From contig JAFUEH010000025.1 of NCBI GenBank assembly GCA_017463985.1, forward strand, positions 62,001-126,000: a DNA stretch of 64,000 nt, in the 5' to 3' direction. Both the position numbers and the translations under genes were made by a program. The notes under the pieces are model-generated. The model searched no databases and had not been told where the DNA came from. It saw only the letters and a list, made by a program, of their open reading frames with translations. This stretch comes from Eubacterium sp. (GTDB lineage Bacteria; Bacillota; Clostridia; Oscillospirales; Acutalibacteraceae). This document shows positions 1-8,480 of this stretch, piece after piece (position 1 is the first letter of the stretch; every line of letters begins with the position of its first letter).

Positions 1-1221
1 GATCAGATCCGACTGCTTGGAGAGGTGATCCGCTCAAGTGGATGGCGTGGGCCGATAACGGTTAGCACGCGCTCCGGGCTTATCGTCCGAGGGCACGGCC
101 GACTTCTCGCCGCACAGCTTGAGGATCTCGAGGAGGTTCCAGTGGACTATCAGGACTACGCGAGCGAAGCCGAGGAGTACGCCGACCTCGTCGCAGACAA
201 CAAGATCGCAGAATTGTCTGACATCAACAACAGGAAGCTCGCCGACATTTTCGCGGACATTGACACCGGAGAGATACCACTCCAGCTGACCGGCTATTCT
301 GAGGACGAAGTCGAGAACCTCGTCACCGCACTGTCTGAAGCCGTCCACAACGAACTACAAGATCCCGACATTGAAATCGAGGTACCGAAGAACCCAGTCA
401 CCAAGTACGGAGACCTGTGGCTGCTCGGCAAGCACCGCGTCCTGTGCGGAAATTGTGGAGAGCCTAAAGACAAGGAACTCCTGCTCGGAAGCGACACACC
501 GGAGATACTTCTGACGGATCCGCCATACTGCTCAGGTGGTCAAAAAGAGGCCGGCAAAAGCAAGGGCTCAATCGGAACAGTCAGAAAGACCGGCGACAAA
601 GTGCCGATGATTGCGAACGACATCCTCAGCACGAGAGGGTACCAGAACTTGATCCGGGCAGCGCTGAAGGATCTGCCGTGTTTGTATGCTTATATATTCA
701 CGGACTGGCGCATGTGGATCTATCTGTTCGACTTGACAGAAGAAGCCGGCTTCGGAATAAAGTCGGAGATCGTCTGGGATAAAGGCACGCCGGGCATGGG
801 TGTCGGATGGAGGTCACAGCACGAACTAATCATGTTCGCAGCACGAGCAGCGACACACTTCGACGGTCACAAAGGGTATGGCAACGTGCTCTCCGTCTCA
901 AGATCAGGCAACGAACTGCACCCGACACAGAAGCCGGTCGAGCTACTCGAGAAGCTGCTCGACAACAACGACTTCGCTGAGGGCGTCTACGATCCCTTTG
1001 GTGGATCTGGCACGACACTCGCTGCGTGCGAAGCGGCAGGTCAGAAGGCTTACATCATGGAGGTCGATCCGAAATACGTGGACGTTATCGTTCGCCGATA
1101 CATACACATCAGCGGCAAGAAGAACGTCCGCTGCATCCGTCAGGGAGAGGAGCTCGCCCGCGAGGAGTTCGCGGCCATCTTCGACGACCTGAGCGCAGAG
1201 GAAGGAGGTGACGAGGAGTGA
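1..1221 (+). CDS. ParB-domain plus DNA methyltransferase, 5' truncated by window
   Basis: The reading frame is open from base 1, so the true start lies upstream; a GTG at 25 is unlikely to be the start because the ParB-like fold already begins before it. The N-terminal part (residues about 1-60) has the ParB-like nuclease pattern with GPITV and GHGRLLAAQL. The rest is an adenine/cytosine-N DNA methyltransferase: DPPY catalytic motif near residue 173, then the AdoMet-binding DPFGGSGTT near residues 331-339. The order (DPPY before FGGSG) is that of beta-class enzymes. Such fusions are common next to phage terminases and probably methylate phage DNA against host restriction. The target sequence cannot be read from the protein. 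It lies 12 bases upstream of the next gene. Confidence 0.9.
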   Translation, partial: DQIRLLGEVIRSSGWRGPITVSTRSGLIVRGHGRLLAAQLEDLEEVPVDYQDYASEAEEYADLVADNKIAELSDINNRKLADIFADIDTGEIPLQLTGYSEDEVENLVTALSEAVHNELQDPDIEIEVPKNPVTKYGDLWLLGKHRVLCGNCGEPKDKELLLGSDTPEILLTDPPYCSGGQKEAGKSKGSIGTVRKTGDKVPMIANDILSTRGYQNLIRAALKDLPCLYAYIFTDWRMWIYLFDLTEEAGFGIKSEIVWDKGTPGMGVGWRSQHELIMFAARAATHFDGHKGYGNVLSVSRSGNELHPTQKPVELLEKLLDNNDFAEGVYDPFGGSGTTLAACEAAGQKAYIMEVDPKYVDVIVRRYIHISGKKNVRCIRQGEELAREEFAAIFDDLSAEEGGDEE

Positions 1222-1233
1222 TGCACCTGAACC

Positions 1234-1719
1234 ATGGAAGAAAAAGACACAAGCACCAAAGCGATCAAGAATAGGTTCCGGGCATACGCCGACCTGCTCC
1301 GAGAAATCGACAACCAAAAGGAACGGCTCGACAGGCACGTGGCAAGCATGGGCCCCGCCTCTCCGAACGTCACCGGCATGCCGCACGCCAAAGGAGGACA
1401 CCACAGCAAGGTCGAGAGAGACGTCGAGAAAAAGATCGAGCTCGAGGAACAGATCGCCGAACTCGTCGCGGAGGAACGCGAGGAGCGCAAAACGCTCGAG
1501 CACACCATCAGAAGGATCAAGAACCCGGACGAACGTGCAGTTCTAAGGATGCGCTATTTTGACCGCGAAGAATGGCAAGACATCACTCACTCCCTGTTCC
1601 GAAAAGCGAAGGACTACAAGAGGAACTTCACTAACTACCAGCGCAAGACATACAAGATACACGGCGCTGCTCTTGTGAGCTTCTCAGAGGCGTTAAAAAC
1701 CGAGGGTATGAACTTATAA
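1234..1719 (+). CDS. Phage regulator with sigma-70 region-4-like end (DUF1492-like)
   Basis: A 161-residue protein. The first two thirds are charged and helical (probable coiled coil, residues about 20-95, Glu/Arg/Lys rich). The end, from the VLRMRYFDREEWQDI stretch onward, resembles the helix-turn-helix of sigma-70 region 4 as found in DUF1492 and ArpU/RinA-type phage regulators, which sit just before the terminase genes and switch on the late operon. Position here, immediately before a promoter/terminator leader and the packaging genes, fits that role. Regulation of the late genes is inferred from position and family, not shown. Family assignment is moderately sure; the DNA target is unknown. 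Confidence 0.65.
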   Translation: MEEKDTSTKAIKNRFRAYADLLREIDNQKERLDRHVASMGPASPNVTGMPHAKGGHHSKVERDVEKKIELEEQIAELVAEEREERKTLEHTIRRIKNPDERAVLRMRYFDREEWQDITHSLFRKAKDYKRNFTNYQRKTYKIHGAALVSFSEALKTEGMNL

Positions 1720-1834
1720 GGGCAACGGCACGAAACGCCACCACAGGCTAACAAAGAGGCACAAAACGGTACAAAACGGAATAGACGGGAAGAAAGAAGA
1801 ATAAAGAGGCAGCGCACGGTACAAATTATATCGC

Positions 1835-1840
1835 TATAAT
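1835..1840 (+). promoter_or_regulatory. Candidate late promoter, -10 box
   Basis: A perfect TATAAT lies in the gap between the regulator and the packaging genes. No good -35 hexamer sits 16-18 bases upstream, which would fit a promoter that needs an activator. Upstream (about 1755-1825) the sequence repeats GGTACAAA-type words three times, possible activator sites. Transcription would start near 1847, just before a terminator-like hairpin. Confidence 0.45.
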
Positions 1841-1854
1841 GTAGAATGAACCAA

Positions 1855-1895
1855 ACCGTCGAGGAGACACAGAGCTCCCCGGCGGTTTTATTTTA
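1855..1895 (+). terminator. Promoter-proximal intrinsic terminator or attenuator
   Basis: ACCGTCGAGGAG (1855-1866) pairs with CTCCCCGGCGGT (1875-1886) with one mismatch and one G-T pair, around an 8-base loop, and is followed by TTTATTTTAT. It would stop RNA started at the TATAAT box only some 45 bases upstream, so it may act as an attenuator or antitermination control point for the late operon, or simply end the upstream regulator transcript. Confidence 0.6.
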
Positions 1896-1919
1896 TACCA
1901 CAAGAAAGGAGGCAGCACC

Positions 1920-2597
1920 GTGTCAACACCAAAAGGCGCACGCGGCACGCTCAATATCTTCATCAAGAACCTCGAGCAAGTACAGGCCGAGAGCAAAGAC
2001 ATCCAGAAGAAAGCAGAGAAGGCTGTTAAGCGTACAGTGTCAGACTTCAAATCGAGAGCGCCGGCGTGGATCAGCGCGGCAGTCGTCGAGGAGTACGGCA
2101 TCAAGAAGTCAGATGTCAAGGACGCAATCAGCGGGAAGAAAAAAGCCGGCAGCATAAACGTGGGCGGCATAGTCGTCGACAACGTGGCGATTGAGTACCG
2201 AGGCAGACCACTGACGCCGACACACTTCAAAATGCGACCGACCAAACCCCCAGCCCGCAGAGTCAAAGACTTCAGACGAGTCCCGGGCTCAGGTGTAGGA
2301 GAAGGCAGCAAGGTCGCGATGGTCAAGCCGCCGGCGCCGTACAAGATCACGGCAGAGATTAAGAAAGGCAAGCGCGTGCAGCTCAGTGCCGACGCCTTCC
2401 TCGGATCAAACAAAGGCGCGGGCAACATACCATTCCAACGCACGGGCACAGGCCGCACTCCGATCAAGTCTATCAAGACAGTCAGCGTCCCGCAGATGGT
2501 AACGAACGAGAAGGTCGCCGAGAAGATCACCGAGAACATCAACGAGAACCTCGGCAAGCGTCTCCAGTACCACCTCGAGCGAGAGCTGAAGAAGTAA
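1920..2597 (+). CDS. Minor tail protein Z-like
   Basis: A 225-residue basic protein starting at GTG behind an AAAGGAGG ribosome site. The sequence (helical Lys/Glu-rich N-terminus, RAPAWISAAV, a central beta-rich part, ending in ERELKK) resembles the prophage minor tail protein Z family, which helps complete or join tails in lambdoid phages. Its place upstream of the terminase rather than among tail genes is unusual but is seen in other Clostridia prophages. It is the first gene behind the promoter/attenuator at 1835-1895 and could be the leader gene of the late operon. The family call rests on overall resemblance, not on a catalytic motif. Confidence 0.55.
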   Translation: MSTPKGARGTLNIFIKNLEQVQAESKDIQKKAEKAVKRTVSDFKSRAPAWISAAVVEEYGIKKSDVKDAISGKKKAGSINVGGIVVDNVAIEYRGRPLTPTHFKMRPTKPPARRVKDFRRVPGSGVGEGSKVAMVKPPAPYKITAEIKKGKRVQLSADAFLGSNKGAGNIPFQRTGTGRTPIKSIKTVSVPQMVTNEKVAEKITENINENLGKRLQYHLERELKK

Positions 2598-2717
2598 GAG
2601 GCGGGCAGCCAAGGCAGAGCACGGCACCGAAGCCAGCCAGCGCAGCCGCAGCGCAACAATACAGCGGAAAAAACAAAGAAAAAAGCGCGAAAGAGGGACG
2701 AAGCACGACCGAACGCG

Positions 2718-2836
2718 GCGAAAAATTTTCGCGGTAGGTTCTTCCGGCGGCAAAAATCGCCTGCGGTGCTCGCGAGCCCAAAAATCGCGCAGTCAATAAA
2801 AAAATTTTTTAGGCCGTTTCGTTTCGCGAAAGGCCT
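2718..2836. other. Candidate cos packaging site region
   Basis: The 255-base gap 2598-2852 before the Nu1-like terminase gene holds no gene. It contains a perfect inverted repeat GCGAAAAATTTTCGC (2718-2732), an AT-only palindromic tract AAAAAAATTTTTT (2798-2810), and an imperfect hairpin from AGGCC to GGCCT (2811-2836). In lambda the cos site lies directly upstream of nu1, and this phage carries lambda-type Nu1 and GpA, so cohesive-end packaging from this gap is a reasonable inference. The nick positions cannot be seen. Confidence 0.4.
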
Positions 2837-2852
2837 CGGAAGGAGGGACACC

Positions 2853-3431
2853 ATGCCGGACAACAAAGCGAAGCAGAACCTCGTCGACAGCAAGACCATC
2901 GCCATGATATTCGACATGGGAGTGCGTAACGTTCAGCTGCTCGCTCAAGAAGGAACGATCACAGCGATCAAGAAAGGAAACGCCAACAAATACGACCTTC
3001 TGCCGACTATCAAGCAATACATCAAATACCTGAAAGAGAAAGCCAACGGCCGCCAAGAGAGTAGCAAGGACGCAGAGCAAGAAAGCATAAAGCTGAAGGC
3101 CGAGGCAGACCTCAAAAGAAGCAAGGCCGACATGGCCGAGCTCCAGCTGAAGGAGCTCAGAGGCGAAATGCACAGGAGCGAAGATGTCGAGGCTGTCATG
3201 ACTGACCTCATCTACACGATACGCTCGATGCTGACAGCTCTCCCCGGTCGTCTGGCCGTTGACGTCGCCGGTGCGGCTACACCGGCAGAGGCGTCGGAAA
3301 TCATCCGCGCCGAAGTTTACAAAGTTCTTGAGGAGCTCGCCGGGTATAAATACGATCCCGAAGAATATGCGCGGCGGGTACGGGATCGAGAAGGATGGAG
3401 AGAGCTCGCCAATGGCGGGGACGACGAGTAA
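2853..3431 (+). CDS. Terminase small subunit (Nu1-like)
   Basis: A 192-residue protein. The start at 2853 is chosen because GGAAGGAGGG precedes it; an upstream extension lacks a ribosome site. The N-terminus is a winged-helix DNA-binding domain of the Nu1 type (VRNVQLLAQEGTITAIKKG), followed by a long charged helix (residues about 60-110) and a C-terminal part that in lambda binds the large subunit. It should recognise the cos/cosB region just upstream and recruit the large terminase. Its 3' end overlaps the large-subunit gene by 20 bases, as expected for translationally coupled partners. Confidence 0.82.
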   Translation: MPDNKAKQNLVDSKTIAMIFDMGVRNVQLLAQEGTITAIKKGNANKYDLLPTIKQYIKYLKEKANGRQESSKDAEQESIKLKAEADLKRSKADMAELQLKELRGEMHRSEDVEAVMTDLIYTIRSMLTALPGRLAVDVAGAATPAEASEIIRAEVYKVLEELAGYKYDPEEYARRVRDREGWRELANGGDDE

Positions 3432-5340
3432 AAAAGCGGCCGCAAAACTGAACAAAGCGATCTCCGGCGCAGTTCGGAACTTCAAACCACCGGAGAACCT
3501 CACAGTCGACGCATGGGCTGACAAGCACCGCCGCCTCTCACCCGAGTCGTCAGCTGAGGCAGGCCCGTGGAGAACAAAGCGAACCCCGTATCTCGAGGAA
3601 CCGATGAAGGCCTTCACAGATCCGAAGGTTCACAAGATCGTCATGGTCGCAGCCTCACAGGTCGGAAAGTCAGAGCTCGAGCTGAACATAATCGGCTACA
3701 TCATAGACCAAGATCCCGGCAGCATCTTATACGTACACCCAACCATCGACGACGCGAGAAAGTTCAGCCGCCTGCGTGTCGCGCCTATGATCAGAGACAG
3801 CAAGACTCTGAAATCGAAAGTTCACGAGGTCAAGGCACGCGACAGCGGAAACACTATCCTCCAGAAGTCGTTCCCGGGCGGCATGCTGACGTTGACAGGC
3901 TCAAACAGCGCCTCGGCGCTTGCTTCAACACCCGCCCGCTACATTATCGGCGACGAGCGAGATCGCTGGGCGGTAAGTGCAGGAACCGAGGGCGATCCGT
4001 GGGCGCTTGCGGAAGCACGTCAGGCGACGTTCTACAACGCGAAAGCGGTGGAGGTATCAACGCCAACAATTAAAGGCGCCAGCAACATCGAGACGAGCTT
4101 CTACCAAGGAACGCAGGAGCACTGGTGTCACCAGTGCCCTGAGTGCGGCGAGTACAGCGAGATCGTGTTCGACGACATCAAATTCGAGCCCGAAGCCGTC
4201 AAGGTAAGAGGGAAAAAGACGTGGAATATCAAGAACGGCGTGTCGTGGTGCTGCCCCGAGTGTGGCTGCCTCGTATCAGAAGAAAGCATGAGGCGACAGC
4301 CTGCACGGTGGGAAGCAGAAAACCCGAACGCGTACAACAAAGGCGTCCGCTCGTTCTGGCTGAATGCCTTCTCCTCTCCGTGGACTCCGTGGGAGAAGAT
4401 CGTCATCAAATTCCTTGAAGCAAAAGACGATCCGCAACGTCTGAAGGTAGTCTACAACACTTTACTCGGACAGCTCTGGGAAGATCGCGGAGACCTCGAG
4501 GACGAGGACAGCATGCTCTCAAGGCGTGAGGACTATGGAACACGAAAAGACGGCACTCCCGTCGAACTACCTGAAGGCGTGCTCGTTCTCACGTGCGGCG
4601 TCGATACACAGGACAACCGTCTGGAGTACGAGGTCGTCGGTCACGGAAAGTTCGGAGAGTCGTGGGGCATCGTCAAGGGCTATATCATGGGACGGCCTGA
4701 CACGCCGGAGGTGTGGCAGAGACTTGACGACGTCATTGATCACGTTTACACGTTCCAAAACGGCAGAGGCCTGAAAATATCTATCACCTGCGTGGACTCT
4801 GGTGGCCACTTCACGCAAGAAGTCTACGAGGCCTGTCGTGCACGACTTCATAAACATGTTTTTGCCATCAAGGGTAAAGGTGGCGACGGGATCCCGCTCG
4901 TGTCGCCTCCCTCAAAGGTGGCGATCAGAGACAATAGGCGCGTGACCTGCTGGCTCTACACTCTCGGAGTCGACTCTGGCAAGGCGACCATCATGGGAAA
5001 CCTAAAAGCGCAGGAACCGGGGCCAAGGTATTGCCACTTCAACAAACACCCGGACGCAGGCTACGATCTGAACTTCTTCAACGGACTGCTATCCGAGAAA
5101 CTTGTATTGTCGAGAACGAAACGCGGCAACGTCTGGACGTGGGAGAAGCTGCCCGGACACAACAGAAACGAGGCGCTCGACTGCCGAAACTACGCGAACG
5201 CCGGGCTCAGAATAATCAACCCCGACATGGATGCTATTGAACGAAGGCTCAAAGGTCTCGAGGAGGAAACAAAGCAAACCGCTCCGAAAAAGAGCAAGAC
5301 AAAGAGAAGTAAAGCAGCCAGCGCTTTTGACAGCTGGTAA
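3412..5340 (+). CDS. Terminase large subunit (lambda GpA family)
   Basis: A 642-residue protein, close to the 641 residues of lambda gpA. The ATP-driven motor and nuclease that cuts concatemeric phage DNA and fills the prohead. An ATPase loop AASQVGKSE lies near residues 79-87, an acidic DERDRW motif follows, and two CxxC pairs (CHQCPEC near 239 and CCPECGC about 40 residues on) form the zinc-like element seen in GpA proteins. The C-terminal half carries the nuclease domain. Start at the ATG 3412 inside the small-subunit gene gives the family length. Downstream gene order W-B-C-D-E matches lambda. Confidence 0.95.
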   Translation: MAGTTSKKAAAKLNKAISGAVRNFKPPENLTVDAWADKHRRLSPESSAEAGPWRTKRTPYLEEPMKAFTDPKVHKIVMVAASQVGKSELELNIIGYIIDQDPGSILYVHPTIDDARKFSRLRVAPMIRDSKTLKSKVHEVKARDSGNTILQKSFPGGMLTLTGSNSASALASTPARYIIGDERDRWAVSAGTEGDPWALAEARQATFYNAKAVEVSTPTIKGASNIETSFYQGTQEHWCHQCPECGEYSEIVFDDIKFEPEAVKVRGKKTWNIKNGVSWCCPECGCLVSEESMRRQPARWEAENPNAYNKGVRSFWLNAFSSPWTPWEKIVIKFLEAKDDPQRLKVVYNTLLGQLWEDRGDLEDEDSMLSRREDYGTRKDGTPVELPEGVLVLTCGVDTQDNRLEYEVVGHGKFGESWGIVKGYIMGRPDTPEVWQRLDDVIDHVYTFQNGRGLKISITCVDSGGHFTQEVYEACRARLHKHVFAIKGKGGDGIPLVSPPSKVAIRDNRRVTCWLYTLGVDSGKATIMGNLKAQEPGPRYCHFNKHPDAGYDLNFFNGLLSEKLVLSRTKRGNVWTWEKLPGHNRNEALDCRNYANAGLRIINPDMDAIERRLKGLEEETKQTAPKKSKTKRSKAASAFDSW

Positions 5341-5354
5341 AGGAGGAAATAATC

Positions 5355-5615
5355 ATGACACAAACAACTCTTCAGGAGCGCCTTGAAATTGCAAAGACGC
5401 GCCTCGATTTATACATCAAGCGTGAGACCGAAATGCTCGACGGAGGCGTTCAGAGCTACGGACTCGGCACTCGAAACGTCACGAGGTACAACACCGATCT
5501 GGCTCAAATACGCGCAGCGATCGCTGAACTCAAGAAAGAGATCGCAAGCCTCGAAGGACAGCTTGCAGGCCAGAAGCCTCGCAAGGCGGTGGGCGTAGTC
5601 CCACGCGACTGGTAA
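5355..5615 (+). CDS. gpW/DUF6148-like small head-tail protein
   Basis: An 86-residue protein behind AGGAGG, lying between terminase and portal exactly where lambda has gene W. The helical N-terminus (residues about 8-25), the YGLGTRNVTRYN turn and the second helix rich in Ala/Glu/Lys match the small head-completion proteins of the gpW/DUF6148 group, which sit under the portal after DNA filling. Function is inferred from position and size. Confidence 0.7.
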   Translation: MTQTTLQERLEIAKTRLDLYIKRETEMLDGGVQSYGLGTRNVTRYNTDLAQIRAAIAELKKEIASLEGQLAGQKPRKAVGVVPRDW

Positions 5616-5673
5616 GGGTACAAGCTAACGCTATACCATATAAGCAGCCCGGAAGTGAAAGGAGGTGGACACC

Positions 5674-7269
5674 ATGAGCGACACACCAAAACGCCACGCG
5701 CAGAGTCGTCCGGTCGTCAAAGTAAGACCTGTAAACAAAGGCTACGGAGACGCCGGAGCGTCGTGGCACAAGAAAGCGACCAAAGGCTTCGACGCAAAAA
5801 GCGGCAGCCCGAAGGAGGACATCGACTACAACAATTACACGCTGCGACAGCGTGCCCGCATGTTATACATGGCGGCACCGATCGCCACGTCGGCAATCAA
5901 GACAAACAGGACGAATGTGATCGGCGTGGGCCTTCAGCTGAAAAGCAGAATAGACCGCGAACTCCTCGGGATGAGTCAAGACGACGCGGACGCATGGGAA
6001 GCAACAGCAGAGCGCGAGTTTGCCATCTGGGCGACCAAGAAGCGCAACTGTGACGCGACAGGCATGAACGATTTCTACGGCATGCAGCAGCTCGCCCTTG
6101 CCTCGTGGCTCGTCTCTGGCGACGTTTTTGCAGTAATCAAGCAATATACGACGACACCGCTCCAGCCGTACTCGATGCGCTTGCATCTTGTTGAAGCTGA
6201 CAGAGTGGCAACGCCGACAGACGCAGGAACCTGCTCCCCTCTCGGCACAACAACCGGAAAGGCGGAAAACGGGAACGCAATATATGACGGCGTAGAGATC
6301 GACAGCAACGGCCTCGTCGTTGCTTATCACTTCAGAAGCACCTATCCGTTCGAGAATATGGCGGCAAGTACAAAATGGACTCGCGTGCAGGCATACGGCG
6401 AAAAGACCGGGCTCCCGAACGTTCTGCACATATCAGAGAGCGAGCGCCCTGACCAGTACAGGGGCGTCAGTTATCTGGCGCAGGTCATCGAACCGCTTCT
6501 TCAGATGCGTCGATACACAGAGAGCGAACTGACCGCGGCAGTGGTCGAGTCGTTCTTCACCGCTTTTATTAAGACGCAAGCGGATGCGAACGAAATGCCG
6601 TACAACGAAGTCGGCAGCAGCCTGCCGGAAATGAGCAGAGATCCGAATGAGTACGAAATGGGCCCCGGACAGATTAACATGCTGGAACCGGGCGAGGACG
6701 TTGTGTTCGGAGATCCAAAGCGACCGGCTGGAGGCTTCAACGGCTTTATACGTGCAATTTGTGAGCAGATCGGTGCAGCTCTGGAGATCCCTGCCGATCT
6801 CCTTCTCAAGAGCTTCAACGCAAGCTACTCGGCCAGCCGTGCCGCTCTCCTCGAAGCGTGGAAGGCCTTCAAAATGCGCCGCGAGTGGTTCGCTGCAAGT
6901 TTTTGCCGCCCAGTCTATGAGATCTGGATGGCTGAAGCTGTTGCACGCGGACGTCTGCACGCTCCCGGCTTCTTCTCTGATCCCACTATACGCGAGGCAT
7001 ATCTGAGAAGCGAGTGGATCGGCCCGTCACAGGGACAGCTCGATCCGACGAAGGAAATCAGCGCCGAGGCCATGGCTGTCGCGGAGGGCTTCTCCACGAG
7101 AGAACAGTCCACGATCAGACTCAACGGCGGGCAGTGGGACGCAAACGTCGACCAGCTCGCAAGAGAGAACGCAAAGCTCGCAGCTGCGAAAGCGGCGTTC
7201 TCAACACCGGAGACCACAACGGAACCCGGAACAGACGAACCCCCAAAGGAAGGTGAAGAAAATGGTTAA
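5674..7269 (+). CDS. Portal protein (lambda gpB family)
   Basis: A 531-residue protein, against 533 in lambda gpB. The dodecameric portal forms the vertex through which DNA enters and leaves and nucleates head assembly. The start at 5674 is preceded by AAAGGAGGTGG. Family features include the N-terminal NRTNVIGVGLQL stretch, the LHISESERPDQYRGVSYL region and the long clip/stem helix segment with LEIPADLLLKSFNASYSASRAA (shortened here as LEIPADLL...). The C-terminus is Thr/Glu/Pro rich. It overlaps the protease gene by 8 bases, so the two are probably translated together. Confidence 0.94.
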   Translation: MSDTPKRHAQSRPVVKVRPVNKGYGDAGASWHKKATKGFDAKSGSPKEDIDYNNYTLRQRARMLYMAAPIATSAIKTNRTNVIGVGLQLKSRIDRELLGMSQDDADAWEATAEREFAIWATKKRNCDATGMNDFYGMQQLALASWLVSGDVFAVIKQYTTTPLQPYSMRLHLVEADRVATPTDAGTCSPLGTTTGKAENGNAIYDGVEIDSNGLVVAYHFRSTYPFENMAASTKWTRVQAYGEKTGLPNVLHISESERPDQYRGVSYLAQVIEPLLQMRRYTESELTAAVVESFFTAFIKTQADANEMPYNEVGSSLPEMSRDPNEYEMGPGQINMLEPGEDVVFGDPKRPAGGFNGFIRAICEQIGAALEIPADLLLKSFNASYSASRAALLEAWKAFKMRREWFAASFCRPVYEIWMAEAVARGRLHAPGFFSDPTIREAYLRSEWIGPSQGQLDPTKEISAEAMAVAEGFSTREQSTIRLNGGQWDANVDQLARENAKLAAAKAAFSTPETTTEPGTDEPPKEGEENG

Positions 7270-8467
7270 AGCCAAGACCAGACTTATCGCAGGGCCGCAG
7301 GCAGACAAGCCCGTGACAAAGTTCTGGAACATCGCAAGCACCGGAGACGACAGCGGCGAGATACTGCTTTATGGTGACGTAGTAAGCAGGCAGCCGACAG
7401 ACTGGTGGACTGGAGAACCCGTCGCCGGTCAGTTTATCACTCCGGAGGGCTTCCTTGAGGATCTTGAAGCAGTGAAAGACAAGGCCAACATCACAGTTAA
7501 GATCAACAGCTGCGGCGGCGATCTTTACACTGGCATCGCAATTCACAACGCGCTCAGAGGACTCAAGGGCAACAAGACCGTGATCGTGGAAGGCATCGCG
7601 GCCAGTGCTGCGAGTGTTATCGCCTGCGCAGGCGACGATGTTCAGGTATATCCCGGCAGCATGATCATGATCCACGGCGTCAGCGCTTTATTGTTTGACT
7701 ATTACAGCTTGCCGGATCTAAAGAAGCTCCAGAAGGACTTCGACGCCAGCGAGCGTGCGATCGCTGAGATCTATCACGCAAAGACAGGCCTCGAGGTTGA
7801 CCAGCTCAGGGCTATGATGACACGCGAGACGTGGATGGTCGGACACGAAGCGGTGAACAACGGCTTCGCCGACACGTTACTCGACGAGGACGAGAACTTT
7901 GAAGCAGCTATAAGCGCAGACAAGAAGGTGCTACTTGTAGCAGGCGTACGTCACGACGTCACAGGCTTCAAAAATCTCCCGGGATCCATCCCGGTATCAA
8001 ACAAGATCCGCACCACTAAGGCAGCGGAAAACAAAAAAACAGTCAAGAAAGACACCAAGGAGGTCAAGACTATGACAGCAGAAGAACTCAGAGCTGAACA
8101 TGGCGACATCATCGCGCAGATCGAAAGAGACGCCGCTGAAGAAGCTCGCACAACCGCTATCACTGAGGAACGCGCACGCCTTCAGGCTATCGAGGAAATC
8201 GAAGCAAGCGTCGGCGACACTCAGATGATCCACGACGCCAAGTATGGCGAGAACCCCATGACAGCCGAGCAGCTCGCCCTTGCAGCTATGAAAAAGCAGG
8301 CGCAGCTCGGTGCTCAGCACCTCGCAAACGTTAAGGATGACAACGCTGCATCGCAGGCAAATGGCGTAGCAGCTGCTCCGAACGGTGGCGAGGAAGGAAG
8401 CGAAACAGACGACAAGGCAAAGGTGGACGCTATTGTCGGTCTCTACAATTCCACCAAAACCAAATAA
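7262..8467 (+). CDS. ClpP-like head maturation protease with scaffold tail
   Basis: A 401-residue protein. Residues about 20-215 form a ClpP/S49-type serine protease: GIAAS with the probable catalytic Ser near 115 and a His in MIMIHG near 138. It would trim head proteins during prohead maturation, like lambda gpC. The C-terminal third (after about residue 270) is helical and acidic, as in a scaffolding domain, and is preceded in frame by its own ribosome site and ATG at 8072, giving a separate short product. ATG 7262 is preferred over GTG 7253 because AAGGAAGG is at the right distance. Confidence 0.92.
   Translation: MVKAKTRLIAGPQADKPVTKFWNIASTGDDSGEILLYGDVVSRQPTDWWTGEPVAGQFITPEGFLEDLEAVKDKANITVKINSCGGDLYTGIAIHNALRGLKGNKTVIVEGIAASAASVIACAGDDVQVYPGSMIMIHGVSALLFDYYSLPDLKKLQKDFDASERAIAEIYHAKTGLEVDQLRAMMTRETWMVGHEAVNNGFADTLLDEDENFEAAISADKKVLLVAGVRHDVTGFKNLPGSIPVSNKIRTTKAAENKKTVKKDTKEVKTMTAEELRAEHGDIIAQIERDAAEEARTTAITEERARLQAIEEIEASVGDTQMIHDAKYGENPMTAEQLALAAMKKQAQLGAQHLANVKDDNAASQANGVAAAPNGGEEGSETDDKAKVDAIVGLYNSTKTK
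8072..8467 (+). CDS. Nested in-frame scaffold protein (lambda Nu3-like)
   Basis: Inside the protease gene, AAGGAGGT (8057-8064) stands 7 bases before an in-frame ATG at 8072. Translation from it gives a 131-residue Ala/Glu-rich helical protein equal to the C-terminus of the protease. Lambda makes its scaffold Nu3 in exactly this way from the 3' end of gene C. The strength and spacing of the internal ribosome site make chance unlikely, but the use of the start is inferred. Confidence 0.75.
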   Translation: MTAEELRAEHGDIIAQIERDAAEEARTTAITEERARLQAIEEIEASVGDTQMIHDAKYGENPMTAEQLALAAMKKQAQLGAQHLANVKDDNAASQANGVAAAPNGGEEGSETDDKAKVDAIVGLYNSTKTK

Positions 8468-8480
8468 GGAGGACAAAACC

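Noticed and set aside
1826..2917. Long minus-strand open frames opposite the tail-Z gene and Nu1 (up to 363 codons)
   Set aside because: They are mirror frames of GC-skewed phage genes, have no ribosome sites and run against a fully co-oriented operon.
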